A stretch of DNA of 44,561 nucleotides from an uncultured Flavobacterium sp. (GCF_946481155.1 NZ_CAMLMK010000010.1:1-44561), one strand, 5' to 3'. Numbered from the stretch's first letter, positions 35,272-43,962 are shown. Made by a program: numbers and translations. The notes: generated by a model not told the origin, from the letters alone.

Positions 35272-36429
35272 ATGAATTATTTCTCTTCCGATTTTAAATT
35301 GGGCATCCTCGGCGGTGGACAATTAGGAAAAATGCTCCTGACCGAGACCCGAAAATTCGACATCCAAACATACGTTTTAGATCCAAGCAGTGAAGCGCCG
35401 TCTCAATTTGGTGCCACTAAATTTTTTCAGGGCGATTTAATGGATTTTGATACTGTATACGAATTTGGCAAACGCGTGGATCTGCTAACCATTGAAATCG
35501 AAAACGTAAATCTTGATGCTTTGGATGCTTTGGAAAAAGAAGGCCTACCTGTCTACCCTTCCCCAAAAACCCTTCGTATGATACAGAACAAGGGACGTCA
35601 GAAAGATTTTTATTTCGAAAATAACATCCCTACTTCAGCACATAAAAGATTCCCTGACACTAAAGAGCTAAGAAAGTCAATTGACAATTCTGAACTGGGG
35701 TTTCCTTTCGTGTGGAAATGCGCTGAGTTTGGTTATGACGGCAATGGCGTGAAAATTGTACGTTCGGCAGCCGACTTAACTGATTTACCGGAAGTAGAAT
35801 GCATTGCTGAGCAAATGGTTCCATTTAAAAACGAATTGGCGGTTATCGTTTCCCGAAATGTTTCAGGCCAGATTAAAACCTATCCGGTAGTGGAAATGGA
35901 ATTTCATCCCGAAGCCAATCAGGTGGAATATGTGATTTGCCCGGCGCGTATCGATGAAAAAGTAGCCGAAAAAGCACGAGCAGTAGCCTTAAGAGTTTCT
36001 GAGACGTTCAATCATGTTGGGCTTTTAGCTGTCGAAATGTTCCAGACCGAAGACGATGAAATTTTAGTTAATGAAGTGGCACCAAGACCACACAATTCAG
36101 GCCATTACAGTATCGAAGCCAGCTATACCTCACAGTTTGAACAACACATTCGTGCGATTTTAGACTTGCCGTTAGGAAATACCGATAGTAAAGTTGCCGG
36201 AATTATGGTAAATTTGGTAGGTGCAGAAGGATTTTCAGGACCGGTCGTTTACGAAAACATCGAAAAAATTATGGCCATTGACGGCGTAACACCTCATATC
36301 TACGGAAAAAGGGAAACACGTCCGTTTAGAAAAATGGGCCATGTGACCATCGTCAACGAAAATATGACGCAAGCACGTAAAATTGCAGAAGAAGTTAAAA
36401 ACAGCATCAGAGTTATCAGTGTTCAGTAA
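35272..36429 (+). CDS. purK: N5-carboxyaminoimidazole ribonucleotide synthase
   Basis: PurK makes N5-CAIR from AIR, ATP and bicarbonate in purine synthesis. The 385-residue ATP-grasp enzyme has the N-terminal KLGILGGGQLGKML, the ATP-binding segment FPFVWKCAEFGYDGNGVKI, EQMVPFKNELAVIV and the metal-binding region LVNEVAPRPHNSGHYSIEA, which is typical of PurK. Start and length are standard. purE follows after 69 bp. Confidence 0.96.
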   Translation: MNYFSSDFKLGILGGGQLGKMLLTETRKFDIQTYVLDPSSEAPSQFGATKFFQGDLMDFDTVYEFGKRVDLLTIEIENVNLDALDALEKEGLPVYPSPKTLRMIQNKGRQKDFYFENNIPTSAHKRFPDTKELRKSIDNSELGFPFVWKCAEFGYDGNGVKIVRSAADLTDLPEVECIAEQMVPFKNELAVIVSRNVSGQIKTYPVVEMEFHPEANQVEYVICPARIDEKVAEKARAVALRVSETFNHVGLLAVEMFQTEDDEILVNEVAPRPHNSGHYSIEASYTSQFEQHIRAILDLPLGNTDSKVAGIMVNLVGAEGFSGPVVYENIEKIMAIDGVTPHIYGKRETRPFRKMGHVTIVNENMTQARKIAEEVKNSIRVISVQ

Positions 36430-36498
36430 TCAGTATTCTGTTTGCAGAAAAACAATAACCAAAATAACCAAACAATCAAATAACCAACCCATTCAACA

Positions 36499-36984
36499 AT
36501 GAGTAAAGTAGCCATCATCATGGGCAGTATTTCCGACATGCCGGTTATGCAGGAAGCCATAGACATATTAAAAAGTTTTGATATTGAAACGGAAGTCGAC
36601 ATCGTTTCGGCGCACCGAACACCGGAAAAATTATTCGATTTCAGCAAAAATGCACATCACAAAGGAATCTCCGTGATTATTGCAGGAGCTGGAGGTGCAG
36701 CACATCTTCCTGGAATGGTCGCTTCAATGTCACCGCTTCCCGTGATTGGAGTGCCGGTGAAATCAAGCAATTCAATTGATGGTTGGGATAGTGTTTTGTC
36801 GATTCTTCAGATGCCCGGCGGTGTTCCTGTGGCGACCGTAGCCCTAAATGGCGCTAAAAATGCAGGAATCCTGGCAGCGCAAATTATCGGCAGTCACGAT
36901 CCAATAGTTTTGGATAAAATAATCGGCTATAAAGAAGGATTGAAGCAAGCGGTTTTAAACGCTTCAGAAAACCTAAACAGATAA
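36499..36984 (+). CDS. purE: N5-carboxyaminoimidazole ribonucleotide mutase
   Basis: PurE class I moves the carboxyl group of N5-CAIR to give CAIR. The 161-residue protein has IMGSISDMPVM at the nucleotide site, VSAHRTPEKL with the catalytic His, and GAGGAAHLPGM. The presence of purK supports class I. Terminator directly downstream. Confidence 0.96.
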   Translation: MSKVAIIMGSISDMPVMQEAIDILKSFDIETEVDIVSAHRTPEKLFDFSKNAHHKGISVIIAGAGGAAHLPGMVASMSPLPVIGVPVKSSNSIDGWDSVLSILQMPGGVPVATVALNGAKNAGILAAQIIGSHDPIVLDKIIGYKEGLKQAVLNASENLNR

Positions 36985-36990
36985 AAGTGA

Positions 36991-37019
36991 AAAAAGCCCC
37001 TTGTGGCTTAGGGCTTTTT
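36991..37019 (+). terminator. Terminator of purKE
   Basis: AAAAAGCCC (36991-36999) pairs with GGGCTTTTT (37011-37019), followed by more T. It ends 7 bp after the purE stop begins its spacer. Confidence 0.88.
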
Positions 37020-37151
37020 TCGGGGTCCACAGACTAATGGGTTAATATCAGCCGGTGTTTATTTTCAATGTCGTTTTAGACATTATTAAATTCGTAATCA
37101 AATGGGTACTCGGTAAAAATATATATTTTAACGATAATCAACAAATATAAT

Positions 37152-39179
37152 ATGGAAATATTAACAAATAAATTCGCCACCAAACATGATACTGCTCCTT
37201 TTTCCAAAATAAAAATGGAGGATTATGTTCCGGCCATTAAGGAAGGCATACAACTTACACGTTCTGAAATAGATGCAATTGTCAGCAATTCCGAGGCACC
37301 CACTTATGAAAACACTATCGAAGCACTTGAATTTTCGGGGCAGACATTGGACAGGATTACCAGTATTTTTTTCAATCTCAACTCGGCGGAGACCAGTGAA
37401 GAAATGCAAAAGATTGCTCAGGAAGTTTCGCCAATGCTTACCGAATTAAGCAACGATATAACCTTAAACACCGCTCTATTCCAAAAAATAAAAACAGTTT
37501 ACCAGCAAAAAGACAGTCTGACCCTTTCTACGGAGCAGGCCATGCTTTTGGATAAAAAATATAAAAATTTCTCAAGAAACGGAGCACTTTTAGCTGAAGA
37601 AAAAAAAGCACGCCTTCGCGAAATTGACACGGAATTGGCCAAGTTGAAATTGACCTACGGAGAAAACGTTCTGGCAGAAACCAATGCCTACGAATTGCAC
37701 ATTACCAATGAGAATGATTTAAAAGGCTTACCGGAAGGAGCTGTAGAAGCCGCCCGTTCATTAGCAAAAAATCATGATAAGGAAGGCTGGATTTTCACTT
37801 TGGACATTCCAAGCTATCAGCCATTTATAACCTATGCCGAGAATCGCGAATTGCGAAAAGAAATAGCTATCGCCTACGGAAAAAGAGCTTTTAAGAACAA
37901 CGAATTTGACAATCAGGAGAATGTACTGAAAATCGCCAATCTTCGTCATGAAAGAGCAAATTTACTGAGCTATGAAACTCATGCACATTTTGTTCTGGAG
38001 GAGCGAATGGCACAAAATCCTGAGAAGGTAAAATCGTTTTTGAATGATCTTTTAAGTAAAGCCAAACCCGCAGCAGAAAGAGAGTTTCAGCAACTGACGA
38101 ACTTCGCTAAAAAACAAGACAATATCGACCATCTTGAAAAATGGGACAGCGCCTATTATTCTGAAAAGCTGAAACAGGAATTATTCAATCTGGATGATGA
38201 GAAACTGAAACCTTATTTTAAACTTCAGAATGTTCAAAACGGAGCCTTTACCATTGCGAACAAACTTTTCGGACTTACGTTCAAAGAAGTTTTTGATATC
38301 GATAAATACCATGAAGACGTTCATACCTTTGAAGTTATGGATGCTGACGGAAATCTCGTTGCTATTTTCTATTCCGATTTCTTTCCGAGAAAAGGAAAAA
38401 GAAATGGTGCCTGGATGACCTCGTTCAAATCACAATATGTAAAAAAAGGACAGAACGAAAGGCCGCATGTTTCCATCGTTTGCAATTTCACTAAACCAAC
38501 GGAAACCAAGCCGTCTTTACTGACTTTCAATGAAGTTACCACTTTGTTCCATGAATTTGGCCACGCTTTACACGGCATGCTTGCCAACACAACGTATCCG
38601 AGTTTATCCGGAACTTCAGTGTATTGGGATTTCGTTGAATTGCCAAGCCAGGTGATGGAAAACTGGTGTTATGAGCCGGAAGCATTAGCATTGTTTGCCC
38701 ATCATTATCAAACCGGTGAAATCATTCCTCAGGAATATGTAGATAAGATTAAAGAAAGTGCCAGTTTTCTGGAAGGAATGGCCACTTTGCGCCAATTGAG
38801 TTTCGGATTGCTTGACATGGCTTTCCACAGCAATAATCCCAGCGGAATTAAAGATGTAAAAGTTTTTGAAAAAGCAGCAATGGACAATACCTCATTGTTC
38901 CCCGATGTAGCCGAAAACTGTATGAGTGTTTCGTTCTCTCATATTTTCCAGGGCGGGTATTCGTCGGGATATTACAGTTACAAATGGGCTGAAGTTTTGG
39001 ACGCCGATGCCTTTGCCTATTTTCAGGAAAAAGGGATTTTCAATAAAGAAGTTGCGGATAAATTCAAAGACAATGTCCTTTCAAAGGGCGGTACTGATCA
39101 TCCGATGACTTTGTACAAAAAATTCCGCGGACAGGAACCGAAACCGGAAGCTTTACTGAAAAGGGCGGGATTGATATAA
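37152..39179 (+). CDS. M3-family zinc oligopeptidase (Dcp/PrlC type)
   Basis: The 675-residue cytoplasmic peptidase (no signal) has the zinc motif HEFGHALH in TTLFHEFGHALHGML and the downstream FVELPSQVMENWCYEPEAL that supplies the third ligand. SFSHIFQGGYSSGYYSYKWAEVLDADAF near the C-terminus is also typical of the Dcp/oligopeptidase A subgroup. It clears oligopeptides produced by other proteases or signal-peptide degradation. Whether it is a dipeptidyl carboxypeptidase or an endopeptidase cannot be decided. Its last 45 codons reappear in diverged form at 40493-40627. Confidence 0.93.
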   Translation: MEILTNKFATKHDTAPFSKIKMEDYVPAIKEGIQLTRSEIDAIVSNSEAPTYENTIEALEFSGQTLDRITSIFFNLNSAETSEEMQKIAQEVSPMLTELSNDITLNTALFQKIKTVYQQKDSLTLSTEQAMLLDKKYKNFSRNGALLAEEKKARLREIDTELAKLKLTYGENVLAETNAYELHITNENDLKGLPEGAVEAARSLAKNHDKEGWIFTLDIPSYQPFITYAENRELRKEIAIAYGKRAFKNNEFDNQENVLKIANLRHERANLLSYETHAHFVLEERMAQNPEKVKSFLNDLLSKAKPAAEREFQQLTNFAKKQDNIDHLEKWDSAYYSEKLKQELFNLDDEKLKPYFKLQNVQNGAFTIANKLFGLTFKEVFDIDKYHEDVHTFEVMDADGNLVAIFYSDFFPRKGKRNGAWMTSFKSQYVKKGQNERPHVSIVCNFTKPTETKPSLLTFNEVTTLFHEFGHALHGMLANTTYPSLSGTSVYWDFVELPSQVMENWCYEPEALALFAHHYQTGEIIPQEYVDKIKESASFLEGMATLRQLSFGLLDMAFHSNNPSGIKDVKVFEKAAMDNTSLFPDVAENCMSVSFSHIFQGGYSSGYYSYKWAEVLDADAFAYFQEKGIFNKEVADKFKDNVLSKGGTDHPMTLYKKFRGQEPKPEALLKRAGLI

Positions 39180-39193
39180 GATTACACCAATAA

Positions 39194-39221
39194 AAAACCG
39201 AAACATTGCTGTTTCGGTTTT
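39194..39221 (+). terminator. Terminator of the M3 peptidase gene
   Basis: AAAACCGAAAC (39194-39204) pairs perfectly with GTTTCGGTTTT (39211-39221), 11 bp with a 6-nt loop and a T tail, 15 bp after the stop. Confidence 0.92.
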
Positions 39222-39375
39222 TATTTAGCAAAGCCATCATAACTACTTCAAAGACGGAATAATTTCTACCCAAAATAAAATATCCCGCTTCAGGCAGTCC
39301 GGATGTTCGGATTAAAAATCCAATTACATCACGATTTTCCGATGGCCTGCTAACCCCCAAATTGTATCCGTGAGT

Positions 39376-40284
39376 CTATTCTTTTTGATAAAAAACATAG
39401 TCGAATTTTTCGGTTCTATATTTCAGAAGTTCCGGCATCTGCGTATCTAATTCTCCTGTTAAATCGTAATGATCAAGCACATTCGCGTAATCAGTAATTG
39501 CAATCACTGCATAACTCAGTACAGTATTCGGATACATCCAATAAACGCCATCCGATCCTTTCATGATTACTCCATCCAACAGCAGGACTCCTACCATTCC
39601 TTGTTCAATGGTTATTTCTTTTGACTGTCCGCTAACAAGCTGTGTACTAAGCTCTCTTTTTACGGTTGTCAATTGTGTGTTTTCATATTTGATCTCAGTA
39701 GAAAAAGCAACTTTTGCATAATACTCTGCTTCAACACTGGCATTATATTGCTGACTAAGCATCGTCTCGGTTATATTCTCATAACTGTCAGAAGTATTAT
39801 AAGTGGTCTCAGTATATTCCTTCAGTATGGTACCCTGAGGTGTAAATCCTATGATAAATCTGCCTCTCGTCTCCACAACAGTAGATGCTTCATAGTTTTC
39901 AACATATGTTATTTTTAACTGATCAACGCGGGAGCCCGATCTTCCGCCAATAGCAATTACACGTATATCATTTAAAACTGTTTCGCTTCCTCCGGATCCG
40001 CCACCGCCAATGGTTCGGCCTTTATTGGTTGTAAGTTTCAAATTATCAATACGGGAACCTGAGCGAATGGTAAGCTGAGAGATATACTCATCCGAATCCA
40101 AAACGAGTGTTCCAGCGTCACCGCCACCATCGCCGCCATTCTTATTTCCATTTATCGTAATCGAATCTACCTCACTCCCGCAGCGAATTCCGATAGACTG
40201 GATATAATCCGGAGCAAATTCCCCCCCACCTGAACCGCCAAAAGTTTTAATAACAATTCCTTGTGATACTACTTCTAATTCCAT
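39376..40284 (-). CDS. Griffithsin-like jacalin lectin fused to an unidentified beta-rich domain
   Basis: The 302-residue protein has no signal peptide. Residues 10-130 form three internal repeats of a beta-prism-I lectin, at about 15-46, 49-86 and 92-127. Each has a GGxGG-type loop and then GSxxD: D40, D80 and D121. The order and words (FGGSGG, EYIS-TIRSG--IDN, GGSGGS--TL-N-V) follow griffithsin, a trivalent high-mannose-binding lectin. The aromatic residues two before each Asp in griffithsin (Tyr28, 68, 110) are here E38, R78 and R119, so sugar choice may differ. Residues about 135-302 are Ser/Thr-rich alternating strands (TETTYNTSDSYENITETML, EYYAKVAFSTEIKYEN), reminiscent of beta-pore-forming proteins but not assigned. 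It shares strand with the GMC/PAS-cupin/ABM genes upstream. Confidence 0.75.
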   Translation of the reverse strand: MELEVVSQGIVIKTFGGSGGGEFAPDYIQSIGIRCGSEVDSITINGNKNGGDGGGDAGTLVLDSDEYISQLTIRSGSRIDNLKLTTNKGRTIGGGGSGGSETVLNDIRVIAIGGRSGSRVDQLKITYVENYEASTVVETRGRFIIGFTPQGTILKEYTETTYNTSDSYENITETMLSQQYNASVEAEYYAKVAFSTEIKYENTQLTTVKRELSTQLVSGQSKEITIEQGMVGVLLLDGVIMKGSDGVYWMYPNTVLSYAVIAITDYANVLDHYDLTGELDTQMPELLKYRTEKFDYVFYQKE

Positions 40285-40484
40285 AGTTAACTATTTTTTG
40301 CTTGTACCTACTCATAGGCTTTTCGGTTTCCTCCCCGTTTTTTAAATTGGTTCCGGCTCCACTTAGATTTTAGTAAAACTACTGTACAAACAATTAATAT
40401 TTTACGGTTTTTACGTACATTTTTATCAAATAAAACAGTAAGAATTAATTAATGATAGCGACCAAACGTGCCGAAGACGCAGCA
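40285..40484. other. A/T-rich gap upstream of the lectin gene
   Basis: I see no gene here. It should hold the lectin promoter on the minus strand, but no clean TAnnTTTG box was found. Together with the M3 remnant and its spacer it makes up the only gap above 300 bp in the window (40285-40682). Confidence 0.5.
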
Positions 40485-40627
40485 ATAACAATGAAGAAGT
40501 TGCGGATAAATTCAAATACAGGTTGCTTTCAAAGTGTATCGCCAATCATCCGATGACTTTGCATAAGAAATTCCGGGGGCAGAAACCAAAACCGGAAGCC
40601 TTATTAAAAAGAGCCGGACTGATATAA
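40485..40627 (+). pseudogene. Remnant of an M3 oligopeptidase gene (3' end only)
   Basis: The frame 40493-40627 encodes 45 residues (EEVADKFKYRLLSK, then HPMTLHKKFRGQKPKPEALL and KRAGLI) ending in TAA. It aligns without gaps to the last 45 codons of the M3 gene (39045-39179), with both silent and replacement changes such as GGTD to CIAN. Upstream of about 40485 similarity stops, so there is no start or active site. It is either the tail of a lost, diverged second M3 gene or the far junction of an insertion carrying the lectin gene. Confidence 0.85.
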
Positions 40628-40633
40628 AATACA

Positions 40634-40674
40634 AACAGCAACCTGAAATCACAAAAGAGGCTGTTGTTTTTTTT
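40634..40674 (+). terminator. Weak terminator after the M3 remnant
   Basis: AACAGC (40634-40639) can pair with GCTGTT (40660-40665) over a long loop and is followed by G and a run of eight T. It is probably the former terminator of the lost M3 copy. Confidence 0.4.
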
Positions 40675-40682
40675 AATTTTCA

Positions 40683-41036
40683 TTATAAAATCCCCTGCCT
40701 GATAAATCCTTCCTGAAGATACAATAGTTCTAAAGTAACATAAGGCTGTCCGTAGTTACTCAAAAATAAATGGCCATAGTTTTTTACAAAGTCCGTAAAA
40801 GTGAGTCCGGACACATGGGCAGTAAAGGCTTCCTTATTTTTATAAATTTCATAAAAAACAACTTCGCCCGCAGGAGGTGTAGGTAAACTGATTTCTGAGA
40901 AATCTGGGGTATGCATCAAATAAACTAAAGTATCCGGCTCGTCCGCTTTGACTTTTAGTGCTAAGGCTTTTAATGCCTCAAGCGCTTCAGATTCTTTATC
41001 TGGTAAAATGGTCCATTTTGAAATAAGTGGATACAT
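40683..41036 (-). CDS. ABM-type (antibiotic biosynthesis monooxygenase) domain protein
   Basis: The 117-residue protein shows the dimeric ferredoxin-like ABM fold: YPLISKWTILPDKESEALEALKALA at the start, VVFYEIYKNKEAFTAHVSG in the middle. Cofactor-free quinol monooxygenases such as YgiN and heme-degrading enzymes share this fold, so the substrate is open. It lies 92 bp after the PAS-cupin gene, with a hairpin between them. Confidence 0.78.
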   Translation of the reverse strand: MYPLISKWTILPDKESEALEALKALALKVKADEPDTLVYLMHTPDFSEISLPTPPAGEVVFYEIYKNKEAFTAHVSGLTFTDFVKNYGHLFLSNYGQPYVTLELLYLQEGFIRQGIL

Positions 41037-41066
41037 ATTTTATTTTTTAAATAGTTCTTAAAAACA

Positions 41067-41100
41067 ATTGAGACTGCCTGAAAATACAAGCAATCTCAAT
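41067..41100 (-). terminator. Hairpin between the PAS-cupin and ABM genes
   Basis: ATTGAGA-C-TGC (41067-41077) pairs with GCA-A-TCTCAAT (41090-41100) with one mismatch. On the minus strand TTGTTTTTAAG follows. It may terminate or attenuate reading into the ABM gene. Confidence 0.5.
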
Positions 41101-41128
41101 TTACATATACAAAAAACCTACTCTACTC

Positions 41129-42049
41129 TTATTTCAGCAAATCGATTATGGCTTTCTGCTCCGGAAATGCCATTTTTAATTTTTCGATTTGTTCCGGTGT
41201 TGGAAGAACTGAATCGCTCTTATCCCATGAAGGCGCCAGACTACAGCTCACAAAGCCGTAACCAGGACCTAATAATTCAGCCCCAAACCACTGATTGTGC
41301 GGTGCAATTCCCTGAAACTGCTGACCTTGGTCTAAATCGCTTCCGAAAGTAGTTGTGGAATAAGTGCCGTCTTCTGAAAAAATATGAAGCTTTATTGCGC
41401 TTCCCTGGTGAAAAAACCATTGTTCATCCTGATTAAGCGAATGCAATTTTAAAACTTCGCCTTCTCTCAGCAGGAAGTAATTCATCGAGTACGCTCTTCT
41501 TTCTCCCACAAAACGTTCCGGCAATGCATTATTTGGAAGCACCAGATTACACTCGGGTCCCGGCGCAAGGTAACCTCCGATTCCGGTGGGAACCATGTTT
41601 AATTTTTCAATTAACTGATCTGCCTCTTTATTGGCATCCGGGAATCGTTTTGAGAAGCACACGGTAATCCCTATGATCTCATTGCCACCCTTTTTACGCA
41701 AAAGACCTTTCTGGGTTACAATTTCCAAATCCGTCATTTCTCCATTTGAGGTCGGAACCTGAATCGTTTCATGGAAATTAAGCAATGGCACACCACTTGC
41801 CATGACTTGTTTGTCATGAGCAACATGAGCTGCGCGGCTGTCACGGGTTCCTATGATATCTTCTTTCTTCTGACCTACCAGTTTTGCAAAATTATCGTTG
41901 ACCCATAAAAAAACGGAATCATGATTTTTGATGCAAAAATATACTCCATCTGTTTTGTCCAGCACATCCCCGACACTCATTGGCGGTTCCGTGTTCAAGG
42001 GCATATCGTTGATGTCGGTAAGTTCGTTAATTACTACTTGATCCTTCAT
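41129..42049 (-). CDS. PAS-Cupin_5 (DUF985) fusion protein
   Basis: The 306-residue cytoplasmic protein has a PAS fold at about 30-135 (VYFCIKNHDSVFLWVNDNFAKLVG, then HDKQVMASGVPLLNFHET) and a Cupin_5 domain at about 143-285 (LIEKLNMVP-G-GGY, SMNYFLLREGEVLKLHSLNQDEQW, PHNQWFGAELLGPGYGFVSCSLAPSW). H203, E209 and H214 could bind metal. I know no defined role for Cupin_5. No DNA-binding or kinase domain follows the PAS, so it is not a classical signalling protein. Its start overlaps the end of the GMC gene by 23 bp, implying coupled translation. Confidence 0.8.
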   Translation of the reverse strand: MKDQVVINELTDINDMPLNTEPPMSVGDVLDKTDGVYFCIKNHDSVFLWVNDNFAKLVGQKKEDIIGTRDSRAAHVAHDKQVMASGVPLLNFHETIQVPTSNGEMTDLEIVTQKGLLRKKGGNEIIGITVCFSKRFPDANKEADQLIEKLNMVPTGIGGYLAPGPECNLVLPNNALPERFVGERRAYSMNYFLLREGEVLKLHSLNQDEQWFFHQGSAIKLHIFSEDGTYSTTTFGSDLDQGQQFQGIAPHNQWFGAELLGPGYGFVSCSLAPSWDKSDSVLPTPEQIEKLKMAFPEQKAIIDLLK

Positions 42050-43811
42050 ATTTGATTTGTTTTTCGGTAGCGGTCGTCTTTGTTTCTTTCAATAAATTAT
42101 CGGCTAAATCCTGTGCCAGTGCCACCATCGTCATCGTTGGATTCCAGGAACCGCTCGCCGGCCAAAGTGCGCCTCCGGTAACGTATACATTTTCAACGCC
42201 ATGAGGACGGTAATCCAATCCTACTACACCTTCATCCTCTTTTCCAATCCAAAGTGTTGAACCTTCATGAACCAGACCACCAACTCTTCGTTGTGTAACC
42301 GGAGGACGTTCGTTTGTCCAGACACCTTCATTAGGCTCACCGTGCCAGTATTCTACATTCTGCGCACCTAATGGCGACAACGCATTCTCTAACATCTGGA
42401 AAGTTCCTTCGTCCATAGTATCCCATGTTTGAAGATCTATTTCTCCTGCCACTGCCTGAAGCATTACGTTGGTCGTTGGATCGCTTTGCCCGTTCAGACG
42501 CAAATAGTTTTCAGAATTCCTGAAATCCATTTCCCCTAAAACGGCACATACGAAAACCAAATAATCCTCTGAGCTTGTAAGTTGTGCCATGGAGGCAGTA
42601 GCCACAACATCAGGCATATAACGAGCTGCTTTTTGTGCATTTTTTATTGGATCTCTGTCCGATAAGACAGACAATTGTACGTGGTATTGCATCCCACTAT
42701 TAGGATTTACCCCTGCCATATAGATAGCTGCCAATTCCAATTCGCTCAATTGTTTAGCAAAATCGTAATCTTTTCTTGGAATACGTGCTACAACCGAGGT
42801 TATGAAATGTGCCGTAAACCTTTCTCCTGCTCTTTTGACTTGCGGAAAGGAATTCATTAATAATGTTGTAGGAGGTAATGTTCCCATAGCCAGGATAACT
42901 TTCGCGTCTCCGACATTTACAACACCACGGGAAGTTTCTAATGCAGTAGCTACTCCATCTTGTTCATGAATTCTCGTTACGATGCAATCCCCGGCAATTT
43001 TCAATGGACTACCCATGCCTCTTTCGCTTAATTCCGCCTGCTTATTTGCCAAATCAAGTAAAACCGATGGTGTGGAAAATTTAGCAAAATCCAATCCTTC
43101 CTGAACACCTGAACCGGCCGCTAAAGGTGCTGCCATGCTGCGGGTAGCCGAAGTGACGCTACTTAAATTATTTGCCAGCATTTGTTGAAGTTGTTTTTGC
43201 ATCACGCCATATATAGGACGCTGTTGCGCCACAAAACGCATTACTTCCGGACTCAAATCATTATCGATTTGATCTGCAGGCACTACATTCAGCAATTTTT
43301 CGGCAGATTCGAAATGAGCTCTTGCCGCATCAATGGTTTCCTGTGGCCAATATTGCATTTCTTCCTGAGTTGGTCGCGGACACCACGCACTCCACATAAT
43401 ACTGCGTCCCCCAAAGAAAGGAACCATACCGTGCTGGAATTGAATATTTCCGGCAGGCTGCGTTGCCGTTTTGGAAGAAAGTGTCCAAGGGAATGTTTCA
43501 GACAATCCACCCAGAGTATGCTGATATGGAATAGGCAGGTTCTGGAAATGCTCCGGCAGGAAAAAAGGACCACGCTCAAGGATCAGGATTTTTGATGCCG
43601 GTTTTTCGCTTAAAATTCTTTCGGCAAAAGCAAGGCAACAAAAACCGCTTCCGATAATGATATAATCAAACTGGTCTTGTTCTCTCGTTATTTTCCAATC
43701 GGTCTCGGAAAGGAAATAAATGTGATCCATTACCTTTTGTGGCGTGGGTGTTTGAGGTCCCGGTGTAGGAAACCCGTTTGCAAAATTAGGGCTGGAGGAA
43801 AATGATGTCAT
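42027..43811 (-). CDS. GMC-family flavin oxidoreductase
   Basis: The 594-residue protein has the FAD-binding start FDYIIIGSGFCCLAFAERI. The third Gly of GxGxxG is replaced by C59, while E79 keeps the ribose contact. PFFGGRSIMWSAWCPRP is the usual GMC motif near the flavin. The C-terminal part has the paired catalytic residues, His515 (LVHEGSTLWIG) and Asn557 (SGSWNPTMTM), with NVYVTGGALWPASGSWNPT as in sugar and alcohol oxidases/dehydrogenases. No signal peptide. Substrate unknown. It leads the overlapping GMC to PAS-cupin pair and is divergent from the GbsR-like gene. Confidence 0.85.
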   Translation of the reverse strand: MTSFSSSPNFANGFPTPGPQTPTPQKVMDHIYFLSETDWKITREQDQFDYIIIGSGFCCLAFAERILSEKPASKILILERGPFFLPEHFQNLPIPYQHTLGGLSETFPWTLSSKTATQPAGNIQFQHGMVPFFGGRSIMWSAWCPRPTQEEMQYWPQETIDAARAHFESAEKLLNVVPADQIDNDLSPEVMRFVAQQRPIYGVMQKQLQQMLANNLSSVTSATRSMAAPLAAGSGVQEGLDFAKFSTPSVLLDLANKQAELSERGMGSPLKIAGDCIVTRIHEQDGVATALETSRGVVNVGDAKVILAMGTLPPTTLLMNSFPQVKRAGERFTAHFITSVVARIPRKDYDFAKQLSELELAAIYMAGVNPNSGMQYHVQLSVLSDRDPIKNAQKAARYMPDVVATASMAQLTSSEDYLVFVCAVLGEMDFRNSENYLRLNGQSDPTTNVMLQAVAGEIDLQTWDTMDEGTFQMLENALSPLGAQNVEYWHGEPNEGVWTNERPPVTQRRVGGLVHEGSTLWIGKEDEGVVGLDYRPHGVENVYVTGGALWPASGSWNPTMTMVALAQDLADNLLKETKTTATEKQIKYEGSSSN

Positions 43812-43962
43812 AAAATTATAGTATTTGTTTTGTTAAAAATAAATAAAAAAACATAATTACGCATTATTTTTCTTACTTTTTTTAACGAATTAGTATTAAG
43901 AAATGGTTAACTGTCTTTTCGAAAAATCAGCACCAGATTTCAATTCTTTTCCAATTAAAAAT

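Noticed and set aside
41068..41352. Plus-strand open frame opposite the end of the PAS-cupin gene
   Set aside because: It lies mostly antisense to a well-supported gene and has no domain; it begins in the hairpin at 41067-41100.
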